Shown here in pieces: positions 16,383 through 24,618 of a stretch of DNA of 35,876 nucleotides (its first letter is position 1; each line of letters begins with the position of its first letter). The notes under the pieces are model-generated. The model saw nothing but the letters and a program-made list of their open reading frames with translations, was not told where the DNA came from and did no database searches. Position numbers and translations under genes: made by a program. The DNA comes from Planctomycetota bacterium (GTDB taxonomy: Bacteria; Planctomycetota; Phycisphaerae; SM23-33), in the NCBI GenBank assembly GCA_016235825.1, contig JACRIL010000086.1, forward strand, positions 1-35,876. The letters are read 5' to 3'.

Positions 16383-17183
16383 ATGTTAATCATTGCCGAA
16401 AAGATCAATGCGACCCGCAAGGCCATAGCGGCCGCGCTTGCCGCCAGCGACGTTGAGGCTATCGCCAAGGTCGCCGTCGAGCAGGCCCTTGCCGGGGCGA
16501 ACTACATCGACGTCAACGGCGGCGATCCGAGGCCGGGGCAGGAAGAGGCCAATATCGCCTGGCTGCTGGACATCGTCCAGTCGCGCACCGAGCTGCCTGT
16601 GGCCATCGACACCGCCAATCCGCAGGCCATGCGAAAAGGGCTTTCGCTTGCCGCTAATTCCAGGCCGATCCTCAACAGCATCTCGCTGGAATCGCAGCGC
16701 CTTGCCGAAATGCTCCCGATAGCCGGCGAGTTCGACTGCATAGTGGTGGCCCTGCTGATGAGCGACGACGGCCCGCCCTGCGAGATCAACGACAGGCTGG
16801 CGCGGTCCGAGCAGCTCATCGAAAAACTCGGCAAGGCCGGCAAGGCTGTGGGGGACATCATCATCGACCCGTGCTTTTTCCCGGTCTCGGCCGACGACAA
16901 GTGCGGGCGGCGCGTGATCGACGCCATCGCGGGCATTCGCGCACGCTGGCCGGAGGTCCACATCGGCGGCGGGGCGTCGAACATCAGCTTCGGCCTGCCA
17001 AAACGCAGATACATCAATTTCGCCCTGCTTTCCCAGGCGATCTACGCCGGAATGGACGCCGCAATCATCGACCCATGCGTGCAGGAGATCATCCCGACCA
17101 TCCTGGCGGCCGAGGCCGTCGCAGGACGAGACGAGTTCTGCATGAACTACGTAACCGGCGAACGCGAAGGCAAATTGAAATAA
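16383..17183 (+). CDS. Methyltetrahydrofolate:corrinoid methyltransferase family protein
   Basis: This 266-residue protein has the pterin-binding TIM-barrel fold shared by dihydropteroate synthase, AcsE/MeTr and MtrH. Recognisable points are ANYIDVNGGDPRPGQEEA (40-57), the strand PVAIDTANPQAM, PILNSISLES, then IIIDPCFFPVS, GGGASNISFG and a final IIDPCVQEI. In this family the protein moves a methyl group between methyl-THF and a corrinoid protein. No corrinoid protein or acetyl-CoA synthase is adjacent, so the partner is unknown. A full dihydropteroate synthase is less likely because its signature loops are missing. The next gene begins 1 nt after the stop, so the two form one transcript. Confidence 0.82.
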   Translation: MLIIAEKINATRKAIAAALAASDVEAIAKVAVEQALAGANYIDVNGGDPRPGQEEANIAWLLDIVQSRTELPVAIDTANPQAMRKGLSLAANSRPILNSISLESQRLAEMLPIAGEFDCIVVALLMSDDGPPCEINDRLARSEQLIEKLGKAGKAVGDIIIDPCFFPVSADDKCGRRVIDAIAGIRARWPEVHIGGGASNISFGLPKRRYINFALLSQAIYAGMDAAIIDPCVQEIIPTILAAEAVAGRDEFCMNYVTGEREGKLK

Positions 17184-17184
17184 T

Positions 17185-18078
17185 ATGTCAAAGAAAAACA
17201 AAAAGCGGAATAATCCGCCCGCCCCGCAAAAACAGGATAAAGCTCCTGACAACAAGGCGGGCATCGAGGACCTCGATGTGGATGCGTCTGGGCGGCCGCC
17301 CGACCGATTGGTGGTTTTCAAGAAGATCGCTTCAAGGGAACTCCGGCTGCACGTGTTTGAGCCTGATGGGCTAAAGCCGTCCGACAAACGCCCGGCCATT
17401 GTTTTCTTTCACGGCGGGGCATGGCGAGCGGGAGAACCGAAACAATTCTACCCGCAGAGCCGGCATTTGGCCTCGCAAGGCATGGCGGCTTTTTGCGCGG
17501 AGTATCGGCTGACGCCCGAGGGCGTCAAGGTTTCAGACTGCGTCAGCGACGCCAAATCGGCTGTCCGGTGGATACGCCGGCACGCCGCCGAGTTGGGCGT
17601 TGACCCCAATCGCATCGCCGCCGGCGGCGGTTCGGCAGGCGGGCATCTGGCGGCAGCGGCCGCTCTTACGACGGACATGGACGACCCCGCTGAAGACCTG
17701 TCCATATCGTCAAAGCCCAATCTCCTTGTGCTCTACAATCCGGCCCTGTTTCACGAATTCGGACAGGGCACGCTGACGCCGAAGCACGTTACGAAGGAGA
17801 CTCCGCCCGCGATCCTAATGTACGGCACGGATGACGAGATGATCGAATATGGCAGGCGATTTCTTGAGATAGCGAAGGAAAAGGGCTTTCACGCCGAATT
17901 GTACGCCGCAGAAAAGGCCGCTCATGGCTTCTTCAACAAATCGCCCTGGCTCGAAAGCACCACGTGGCTGGTCCACGCATTTCTGGCCAGACACGGCTAC
18001 GTCGCGGCCGGACCGGATGGACAGCCGCCCCAGGGCCATAGTTTGACAAAGATCGGCGCTTTGCCAGCCTCTCGGTAA
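17185..18078 (+). CDS. Alpha/beta hydrolase, acetyl-esterase type
   Basis: A 297-residue esterase-like enzyme with HGGAW (76-80, oxyanion hole), nucleophile elbow GGGSAGG (147-153, Ser150), acid D216 or D217 in YGTDDEM, and His247 in KAAHGFF. These are the landmarks of the hormone-sensitive-lipase/BD-FAE group that removes acetyl or similar esters, often from sugars. The first 30 residues are Lys/Asn/Pro-rich (KKNKKRNNPPAPQ) and there is no signal peptide, so it should be cytoplasmic. It is coupled to the methyltransferase gene but has no obvious metabolic link to it. Confidence 0.85.
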   Translation: MSKKNKKRNNPPAPQKQDKAPDNKAGIEDLDVDASGRPPDRLVVFKKIASRELRLHVFEPDGLKPSDKRPAIVFFHGGAWRAGEPKQFYPQSRHLASQGMAAFCAEYRLTPEGVKVSDCVSDAKSAVRWIRRHAAELGVDPNRIAAGGGSAGGHLAAAAALTTDMDDPAEDLSISSKPNLLVLYNPALFHEFGQGTLTPKHVTKETPPAILMYGTDDEMIEYGRRFLEIAKEKGFHAELYAAEKAAHGFFNKSPWLESTTWLVHAFLARHGYVAAGPDGQPPQGHSLTKIGALPASR

Positions 18079-18226
18079 AACCGGGGGAATTAATTAATTT
18101 ACAGCTTTTGTCGCTCAGATGAATCCCATCAAGGAAGCGGATTTTGTCCTCAAGTTGTCAGCTTTGTCATTACGTCCGTAGTAAACAGATCAAAGATGTC
18201 TCACCTGCTCAATACGATATATTTTG

Positions 18227-18416
18227 CAGGCTCGAAGAGCCGGCAGACAGTAGCCGTAGGCGTCAGCCTACGGTTTGGGTTGCCCCATGATGAAAAGCCT
18301 CGAAGAGGCGACAGAAATTCATAAATCCTGTGCCGCCTCTTCGAGGCTCCACTCATAATGGACTCACGTTCCGGAGGCTTACGCCTCCGGCTACTCTCTT
18401 CCAGCCCTTCGGGCTT
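18227..18416 (+). repeat. 190-bp four-hairpin repeat, copy A
   Basis: Order of parts: GGCTCGAAGAGCC, GGCAGACAGTAGCC, hairpin GTAGGCGTCAGCCTAC, spacer, AGCCTCGAAGAGGCGACAG, spacer, GTGCCGCCTCTTCGAGGCT, spacer, hairpin GGAGGCTTACGCCTCC, GGCTACTCTC, AGCCCTTCGGGCT. The outer parts and inner parts are each inverted. The copy at 34768-34960 is the same element in opposite orientation. The rest of the gap 18079-18523 shows nothing I can identify. Confidence 0.75.
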
Positions 18417-18523
18417 AGATTTCCTGGCGATAAACACGCTTTATTCAACCCTGAATCCCTTGTCTTTAATACAAGTTATGTCCGAACATTAAATGCTCTG
18501 TTCCGCGAACAACAATGCGTACT

Positions 18524-19132
18524 TTACGGCCCGCTTTGAGATGCCGGATAATCGCCGGAGGCTACATGCATGGCGATATCATCAAGTTCTTTCAGGAAAT
18601 CCCGAAGATAACCTTCCGACATTGAAATATAATTCAAAGATTCGCCGATATTGTCTGAATCCGCATATATCCTGTACCATTTGCCGTTCGGTAATTTTTT
18701 GGCGAAAGCGCCTCCATTGTCTGGAAGGCGCACCTTTGCGACATCATCGACAATCTCGATTTCCAGCAGACTCCAATCGATGACGCCATTTGCTGCGACC
18801 TCAGAAAATTGCGAACGCCAGATCAAGATACAGTATTTGTCAATGAATGCCTCACTTGCTCTTTTCCCATATTTTAATTTTATTTGAAGTGCTATAGCGT
18901 CAATTTGTTCCGAACAGCGCATGGCCAGATGGAATACGCCTCTCATGGCGTCTTTATATTCTGGCGGAACCGTCCGCATAAATAATAGCCGGTCTTTGGC
19001 AAGAAGGGCGTTATGTTCCGCCTGAAACAACGCCTGGGGTGAATTAAAACCGTCCTGATCCGAACATCCGATTGACAGCATCAGGATCGCGAGTATGCCT
19101 GATTTCAAATATAGGTTAGCGATGTTATGCAT
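18524..19132 (-). CDS. Predicted lipoprotein of unknown function
   Basis: A 202-residue protein with a signal sequence ending in the lipobox LSIGC (Cys23). The mature part (SPQALFQAEHNALLAKDRLL...) looks helical at first. It ends in a beta-rich segment (WSLLEIEIVDDVAKVRLPD, KLPNGKWYRIYAD), a layout seen in small NTF2-like or DUF-type lipoproteins that respond to stress or damage. I recognise no catalytic residues. The ATG at 19132 lies 16 nt after the stop of the CBM9/esterase gene, so it is the second gene of that unit. GC content is lower than in neighbouring genes. Confidence 0.7.
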   Translation of the reverse strand: MHNIANLYLKSGILAILMLSIGCSDQDGFNSPQALFQAEHNALLAKDRLLFMRTVPPEYKDAMRGVFHLAMRCSEQIDAIALQIKLKYGKRASEAFIDKYCILIWRSQFSEVAANGVIDWSLLEIEIVDDVAKVRLPDNGGAFAKKLPNGKWYRIYADSDNIGESLNYISMSEGYLRDFLKELDDIAMHVASGDYPASQSGP

Positions 19133-19148
19133 GTTGGGGATTATTTGC

Positions 19149-21239
19149 TCAATCTGGTCTTGGGGGCGAGGCGGCTGACGGCGAAGTCGGGCGAGCGTGC
19201 TTGAGGAGCCATTCGTAGAGTTCAGGCATCCTGTACGCCTGCCGCAGCGATTCCACGTGGTTGGCGCCCGGGATGATGGTGAACTTAACATTTGCGCCGG
19301 CGGCTTTAAGGGCGTTGACCATCTTTTGCGCCTGCTCGACCGTGGTGGTAGTGTCCTTCTCGCCGTTGATAACCCACACGGGGATATTTTTGATTCGGGC
19401 GGCCTGTTCGGGCATGCCAGGCCCGCCGCCGACCGGCGCGACGGCGGCGAACCGCTGCGGCATCGCCAGCACTGTGTGCCACGTTCCGTAGCCGCCCATG
19501 CTGAATCCGGTCAGATAGACTCTGTCGGGATCGACGTGGTATTTCTGCTCAACTTCGTCCAGCAGGTCGGCAAGCGGCGTCCACCGCCAGCCCGGCCCGC
19601 CGCTCGATGGCGACACTACGATCACATCGTCCCGCATGTCCGCCAGCACCTTGCCGTCGGATTCGTAGGCCTTGTTTTTATGCCCGCCGCTGCCGTGCAG
19701 GTAGAGGATGAGCGGCCAACTCTTTTGCGGATCAGTCTCATAATCCTTCGGCAGGAAGACGGCGTATTCGTATCGCGTCGCCGTGCTGAGTTTTCGCTGG
19801 AGGTCATGCCACCATCTGTCGTTGGCAAGTTCCGCCAGGTATTTGTCCGGCTGGCCCGAGGCCAGCAGGATCGCCTCCGATTCCTCCGTGCCGTTCAGGA
19901 CCCGGTCGGGCGCGAGGCGGTAAAGTGTGCGATTGACGATGATCGGATCGCCGCCGGCAAGGGTGATTTTTGAGATAGCGCCCAACCGCCCCGGCCTGTC
20001 GGCCGCCAAAACCTTGTTGAAATCAGCGTCGTAGAAAGAAGTCTCAATCGTGTACGGCCCGACCAGCCGGCGGACCATTTCCGGGTCGCCGAACTCGAAG
20101 GCCGGCAATTTGCCGCTTTCCAAAACATGTGTTTTGAAGGTCGGCCAGGCGAAGCTGACGCGTTTCCACTCCGCGTCGCTCATGCGCCGGCCCCGGCCGG
20201 CAATGGCCGACCGCACGACCTCCAGCCGGGTTTTATGGATGTCAGGCATGGGGATGCGATCGACTGTTTTGCCTCCGACGCTGACGGCCAGTTCATCGAA
20301 CGCCGGCTCGCCAAGAGCCGGGGCGGAAAAATCCAGCGAGGCGACAGCGAGCCGGCCGTCGGCCTTCAACTCGCCGCCGCCTATCCCTGCCTTTAACAGT
20401 ATTCCTTTGTTGTAGCTGCTCACCCCGACCAGCCGACCGACATGATCGGCCGAGGCCACGACGTTCATCCGTGTCGTCAGAAGCCGGTCATAAACGGACC
20501 ACGCCGCGATATTGACCGGCGGCGAAGGTTTTTCGGCAAGCCTCAGTATGTGCCACGGATTGCCCCCGTTCGACCACGTAAACTGCCGCTTGGCGCCCTG
20601 GTTGTCCAGGTCGTTGACGTTCAGCCGAAATGCCACCTTCGCCCCGGCTTCCGGCTTGATGCCGAGGTTGGACCACGGGATGAGCGCCTCAAGGCAATAA
20701 CCATCGGCGGTTTTTGTGCGGACGGCCTCGAATGTCGCCGGTGCCCTGGCCTTCAGGTCGGCCGGACGATTGTCCCAGATGTAATACCGCAACTCCGGAA
20801 ACTTCTGATCCAGGCCGGGGCTGACGATCGGCTGGAAACTCCCCTTGTATTCCGGCGTGGTATTCAGAAACAGTTCGACGGAATCGCCCTTGAAAATATC
20901 CGACGGCCGGGGCTCCTCGCGGAATTCGTTATCCACAACCTCCACGAGCACGAGCAGACCCTTGTCTGTCCAGCCGAGCCGGGCTATGGCGTCAAAGTCT
21001 CCGGCCGGCAGCGGCGCCAATGTGTCGCAGACAAGAGCGTTCAGTTGCAGACCCTGTTCGCCCCAATCGCCGTCCTTGCCGTCGGCGGTTATGTCGCCGA
21101 CTCGCGGCAGATCGAACTCTGTAACTGCCGGGACGGGCTGCTCCTGCTTTTTCTCCGCCGTCGTAACCATATGATGCCCGCAGCCGGCAACTGCCGAAAT
21201 TAACGCGGCCATGAGGATTCTCCGAATCCGGATCGACAT
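19149..21239 (-). CDS. Lipoprotein with CBM9-like domain and C-terminal esterase domain
   Basis: This 696-residue predicted lipoprotein has lipobox AVAGC (Cys20). Residues 50-230 look like a family 9 carbohydrate-binding (DOMON-like) domain: DGKDGDWGEQGLQLNALV, then WTDKGLLVLVEVVDNEF and GDSVELFLNTTPEY. The middle (230-490) is unassigned. From about residue 500 comes an alpha/beta hydrolase of the feruloyl-esterase/PHB-depolymerase type: LYLHGSGGHKN, nucleophile GFSMGG (Ser580), acid near D629 in NGEKD, and H661 in PGANHVES. A surface enzyme that cuts ester side groups from plant or algal polysaccharide is the likely role. The ATG at 21239 follows GAAAGGAATGAG. It heads a two-gene unit with the small lipoprotein. 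Confidence 0.82.
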   Translation of the reverse strand: MSIRIRRILMAALISAVAGCGHHMVTTAEKKQEQPVPAVTEFDLPRVGDITADGKDGDWGEQGLQLNALVCDTLAPLPAGDFDAIARLGWTDKGLLVLVEVVDNEFREEPRPSDIFKGDSVELFLNTTPEYKGSFQPIVSPGLDQKFPELRYYIWDNRPADLKARAPATFEAVRTKTADGYCLEALIPWSNLGIKPEAGAKVAFRLNVNDLDNQGAKRQFTWSNGGNPWHILRLAEKPSPPVNIAAWSVYDRLLTTRMNVVASADHVGRLVGVSSYNKGILLKAGIGGGELKADGRLAVASLDFSAPALGEPAFDELAVSVGGKTVDRIPMPDIHKTRLEVVRSAIAGRGRRMSDAEWKRVSFAWPTFKTHVLESGKLPAFEFGDPEMVRRLVGPYTIETSFYDADFNKVLAADRPGRLGAISKITLAGGDPIIVNRTLYRLAPDRVLNGTEESEAILLASGQPDKYLAELANDRWWHDLQRKLSTATRYEYAVFLPKDYETDPQKSWPLILYLHGSGGHKNKAYESDGKVLADMRDDVIVVSPSSGGPGWRWTPLADLLDEVEQKYHVDPDRVYLTGFSMGGYGTWHTVLAMPQRFAAVAPVGGGPGMPEQAARIKNIPVWVINGEKDTTTTVEQAQKMVNALKAAGANVKFTIIPGANHVESLRQAYRMPELYEWLLKHARPTSPSAASPPRPD

Positions 21240-21269
21240 AATCTCATTCCTTTCCGGCAGACAACAACG

Positions 21270-21330
21270 CACTGCCCTCCGCTCCGCGAAAGCGATTCCG
21301 GCTACGCCGGACAAGCCGCGGAAGGCAGTG
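21270..21330. repeat. Nested palindrome between folD and the esterase gene
   Basis: Outer arms CACTGCCCTCCGC and GCGGAAGGCAGTG (one mismatch) enclose TCCGGCTACGCCGGA. The inside matches the GCTACGCCGGACAAG motif in repeats at 7990-8013 and 33035-33056. It lies 18 nt past the folD stop and could end that transcript, though no T-run follows. Confidence 0.6.
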
Positions 21331-21348
21331 GCGCCGCAGAGATTGCGA

Positions 21349-22353
21349 TCAGAGCATGCTCTTGGCGCACTGGATCGTGTTCCGCAGCAGCATTGCGACG
21401 GTAACTGGCCCGACGCCGCCGGGCACGGGCGTGATGGCGGCCGCTCGCTGGCTTGCGGCCTGGCAGTCCACGTCGCCGACGGTCATCATGTCGGCCTTGC
21501 CCTTTTCGTTGAGCGTAGCGTCGCCCTTGGCGTCCAGGGCCTTGGGGATGCGGTTGATCGCCACGTCGATGACGATTGCCCCTTCGCGGACCATGTCGCC
21601 CTTGATGAGCGGCGTCAGGTCGGGCGTCTGCGGATTTTCGCCGGCCTTTTTCCGCCTCTGGTACCCAAGCCAGCGGGCCTGCGAGACGCCGGTGGCCACG
21701 ATCAGCACCTCGGCCCGGCGGGTGTGGCTGGCCAGGTCCTTCGTCGCTACGTGGCAGACCGTGATCGTCGGTGCGGCGTTGAGGCTCTGGAGCAGTATCA
21801 TCGCGATTGGCTTGCCGACTATCTCGCTGTGTCCGACGACGACCGTTTCCCTGCCGGCCAGGGCCGACTGCGCGTCGCCGCCGAACTGCTCGACCGCGGC
21901 GAGCCGCAGCAGTTCAACCGCGGCAAGGGGCGTGCATGGCGCCAGGCACGAACCGCCGTAAAATAGCCTTCCCATGTTCACCGGCCCCATGCCCTCGACG
22001 TCCTTGTGCGGGGCCAGCACGACCTGCACCTGGCGGGCGTCTATCTGCTGAGGCAGCGGCATCTGGAGGATTATGCCGCTGACCGTCGGGTCGGTGTTCA
22101 GCCGGGCGATCTCGCCGAGCAGGTCGTCCTGCGAAATTCCGGCCGGCAGGTTCAGAAGCTGATAGCCGATGCCGACCTCCTGGCAGCTCTTGGCCTGCAT
22201 GTTGGTGTATATCTTGCTGGCGGGATTTTCCCCGACCTGCACCGCCGTCAACTGCGGCTTGTGCCCTTTGGCGGCCAATTCCTGCGCCCGCTCCGCGACT
22301 TCCTTGCAAATTTTGCTTGCTACAGCTTCCCCATCAATCACTTTAGCCGGCAT
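21349..22353 (-). CDS. folD: FolD-family methylenetetrahydrofolate dehydrogenase/cyclohydrolase
   Basis: FolD interconverts methylene-, methenyl- and formyl-tetrahydrofolate in the cytoplasm. This 334-residue version keeps SGIILQMPLP (92-101), VVVGHSEIVGKP and the C-terminal PGGVGPVTVAML. It is longer than the usual 280-300 residues because of an insert around 225-240 (WLGYQRRKKAGENPQTPD) and a longer loop before VGDVD. In the active-site helix the family's Tyr-x3-Lys reads Y49-T-N-M-Q53, so the catalytic Lys is Gln, and the next conserved motif reads KDVEG (E120) instead of KDVDG. Loss of cyclohydrolase activity is possible. The gene follows surE by 22 nt on the same strand. Confidence 0.88.
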   Translation of the reverse strand: MPAKVIDGEAVASKICKEVAERAQELAAKGHKPQLTAVQVGENPASKIYTNMQAKSCQEVGIGYQLLNLPAGISQDDLLGEIARLNTDPTVSGIILQMPLPQQIDARQVQVVLAPHKDVEGMGPVNMGRLFYGGSCLAPCTPLAAVELLRLAAVEQFGGDAQSALAGRETVVVGHSEIVGKPIAMILLQSLNAAPTITVCHVATKDLASHTRRAEVLIVATGVSQARWLGYQRRKKAGENPQTPDLTPLIKGDMVREGAIVIDVAINRIPKALDAKGDATLNEKGKADMMTVGDVDCQAASQRAAAITPVPGGVGPVTVAMLLRNTIQCAKSML

Positions 22354-22375
22354 GTGCGAACTCCTTTCTTTGGGT

Positions 22376-23179
22376 TCATAATGTCTTGCGGGGATCGGCG
22401 GCCCGCGGCGCCTGCCCCCATGTTATCTTTTCCAGTGCGGATAGCCCGTCATAGTCAGTCAAATCGAACCGAAGCGGCGTGATCGTGATGTATCCCTCGC
22501 CCAGGCCGTGCACGTCGGTCTGGTCGTGCTTGTGCGCGAAGTCGTAATCGTCGGAGAGTCTGTAGCTTGCCTTGCCGTTTTCCTCGAAGCATTTGACGTA
22601 GCTGTCGTCCAGGCCGGCGGTGGACTGATGCGCCACGCGGACGCCCAGCGGCCAGCCGGGCTTGTTCGGCGGGATGTTCACGTTGATAAGGTCGCCTTTG
22701 CGCAGGCCGGCGCCGGCAAGCAGCCTGTCTAGCGCCCAGCGGCAGAGCTTTGCCGTCCGGGCGAAATCGACCGGCCCTCCGGTCATGCCGGCCGAAAACG
22801 CCACAGCCGGTATCCCGCACATGGCCGCCTCGACCGCCGCCGCGACCGTGCCGCTGTAGAAAACGTTGATGCCGGCGTTGGCCCCGGCGTTGATGCCCGA
22901 AAGGACCAGGTCGGGCGGCTGAGGCAGCAGGGCCTTGATGGCCAGCCGCACGCAGTCTGCCGGCCGCCCGTCCACGCTCATCCCGACGAACGGCCGCAGG
23001 CCCTGCACTCGCACCTGCTGGACGGTGAGCGGATGCGTGAGCGTGATGGAATGGCCGGTGGCCGATTGCGGGCTGTCGGGGGCGACAACCGAAAGATCGC
23101 CCAGGTCCGCCACTGCCTCGCAGAGAGCCGCCAGGCCGGGGGCCAGAATACCGTCGTCATTGCTTACCAAAATTCTCAT
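22376..23179 (-). CDS. surE: 5'-nucleotidase SurE
   Basis: SurE removes the phosphate from nucleoside monophosphates and related phosphates using a divalent metal. The 267-residue protein shows MRILVSNDDG with D8 and D9, S39 in DSPQSATGHSIT, and N97 in LSGINAGAN, which together make the metal site. The overall length and the C-terminal VHGLGEGYITITPL segment fit the family. ATG at 23179 was chosen because the family begins with M-R/K-I-L and the extension upstream has no support. It is probably co-transcribed with folD (22 nt apart). No partner pcm or rpoS gene lies nearby. Confidence 0.93.
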   Translation of the reverse strand: MRILVSNDDGILAPGLAALCEAVADLGDLSVVAPDSPQSATGHSITLTHPLTVQQVRVQGLRPFVGMSVDGRPADCVRLAIKALLPQPPDLVLSGINAGANAGINVFYSGTVAAAVEAAMCGIPAVAFSAGMTGGPVDFARTAKLCRWALDRLLAGAGLRKGDLINVNIPPNKPGWPLGVRVAHQSTAGLDDSYVKCFEENGKASYRLSDDYDFAHKHDQTDVHGLGEGYITITPLRFDLTDYDGLSALEKITWGQAPRAADPRKTL

Positions 23180-23325
23180 TGGCAAACAGTCTAGCGACGC
23201 CGCGATTTTCCACAAGATGCAAGCGTCGTTTTTCGCCGGAAACTCCAGAAAGGAGAAAGTGGAGAGGAGATCGCGGAGAGATTCCTGCCGTTATAAAAAT
23301 TGGTCAGGACAGGATATATTAATTC

Positions 23326-23430
23326 GGTGGCACCCTCAAGCGAAGCTTGTGGGTGTTTGTTTGCCTGTGAATGAATATCGAGAACACCCCCAAGCTCCGC
23401 TGCGATGCAGCTTCGCTTGAGGGCGCCACC
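23326..23430. repeat. 105-bp nested palindromic element
   Basis: The outer arms GGTGGCACCCTCAAGCGAAG (from 23326) and CTTCGCTTGAGGGCGCCACC (to 23430) pair with one mismatch. Inside, GCTTGTGGGTGTT pairs with AACACCCCCAAGC. The whole element can fold into one long stem, like a MITE or a REP doublet. I see no clear target duplication at its edges. The rest of the gap 23180-23455 shows nothing. Confidence 0.7.
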
Positions 23431-23455
23431 AATCTTGACAAATTTCATTATGGAA

Positions 23456-24511
23456 TCAATCTGACCACAGGGCGCTATATTTTTCCATGGCGTCCATGAG
23501 GGCTTTGGCGTTTTCCAGGGGCACGCCGGGATACATGCCGTAGATCATCGTCAGCCCGCCCTGGCGGCTGCCGAGCGTTTCGACCTCCTTGCGGATCAGT
23601 TCGTCGATCTCCTTCGGCGAGCCGAAGCGCGTTACCGACTGGCGGTCGATGTCCAGGTCGATGCAGACCTTGCCCTTGAGGTTGTCGCGTATCCAGTCCA
23701 GGCCGTTGACGAGGTCCTGGAGGTTCATGGCGTCGATGCCGCATTCCAGCAGGTCGCCCATGAGCTGGCGTATGTCGCCGTCGGAGTGCATGTGGACCAG
23801 GGCGCCGGCGTCCCGGACCGCACGGCAGTATTTTTTGTAGCACGGGCGGATGTATTTGCGGAACATCTCCGGCGAGAGCATCGGCCCGTGCTGCATGCCC
23901 AGGTCCTCGGGAATACCGATTATTTCGGCCCCGGCCCGGACAAGGCCGGCTATCCGGGCCATCTGAAAACCAAACACCATCCCGATAAGCTTCGCCAGGC
24001 GGGGTTCGTCATCGTGCATGTCGAACAGCAGGTTCTCGTAGCCTCGCAGATACGCCAGACGCAGGAACGTGTGGCCGTGTTCCAGCCCGCCATGGAGGAC
24101 TCCGCCCGATTTCTTTGCCTTTTCAAAATTTCTGCCGACATCCGCCCAACTGCTCGGCCTGATTCCGTCCGTTTTTTCAGGATCGGGCGGCCTGTAGCCG
24201 TCAAACGCGGCCCAGTCCTCCAGCGGGCCTTTCGTAACCGAGCCTGTTATTCCGTCGTCGGTCGTCTGCCACGTGCAGCCCCACGGGTCCGTCCAGGGCG
24301 CGCCGGCCTTGTCGTTCAAGGCGTAGCGCATTTCCGGCTTTTTACCGCCCGGACTGAATCCCGGGAAAAGGATTTGATGCGAGGCCTTCATGTCTTCCAG
24401 CGCCCGCCAGTCGTAATGATTCCAGCAGGCGCCGTTGATGTGAAAGATCACCGGAATGCTCTGCGGTTTCCCAAATTTTATGGCACGAAGGATGTTTTCA
24501 CGATTGGTCAT
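23456..24511 (-). CDS. Uroporphyrinogen decarboxylase (URO-D) family protein, methyltransferase-like
   Basis: This 351-residue protein has the URO-D/MtaA TIM-barrel plan: MTNRENILRAIKFGKP at the start, AGAEIIGIPEDLG (194-206), LVHMHSDGDI (238-247) and a final YGMYPGVPLENAKALMDAME. The HMHSDGD segment matches the zinc-binding His-x-C/H-type site of corrinoid methyltransferases (MtaA, CmuA and relatives) better than true HemE, which lacks it. Planctomycetes carry many such paralogues of unknown substrate. The gene stands alone, and its start ATG at 24511 is supported by the conserved N-terminus. A remnant of another member lies at 35285-35520. Confidence 0.8.
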   Translation of the reverse strand: MTNRENILRAIKFGKPQSIPVIFHINGACWNHYDWRALEDMKASHQILFPGFSPGGKKPEMRYALNDKAGAPWTDPWGCTWQTTDDGITGSVTKGPLEDWAAFDGYRPPDPEKTDGIRPSSWADVGRNFEKAKKSGGVLHGGLEHGHTFLRLAYLRGYENLLFDMHDDEPRLAKLIGMVFGFQMARIAGLVRAGAEIIGIPEDLGMQHGPMLSPEMFRKYIRPCYKKYCRAVRDAGALVHMHSDGDIRQLMGDLLECGIDAMNLQDLVNGLDWIRDNLKGKVCIDLDIDRQSVTRFGSPKEIDELIRKEVETLGSRQGGLTMIYGMYPGVPLENAKALMDAMEKYSALWSD

Positions 24512-24618
24512 TTTTACCCCATAAATATGCTGGCCACATATCCGCTTTGGCGTCGAAGATCAATATCGCCTCAAAAACAGCGTGGAACACGTCAAGACCG
24601 GCGGGACAGGTTTCGCGC

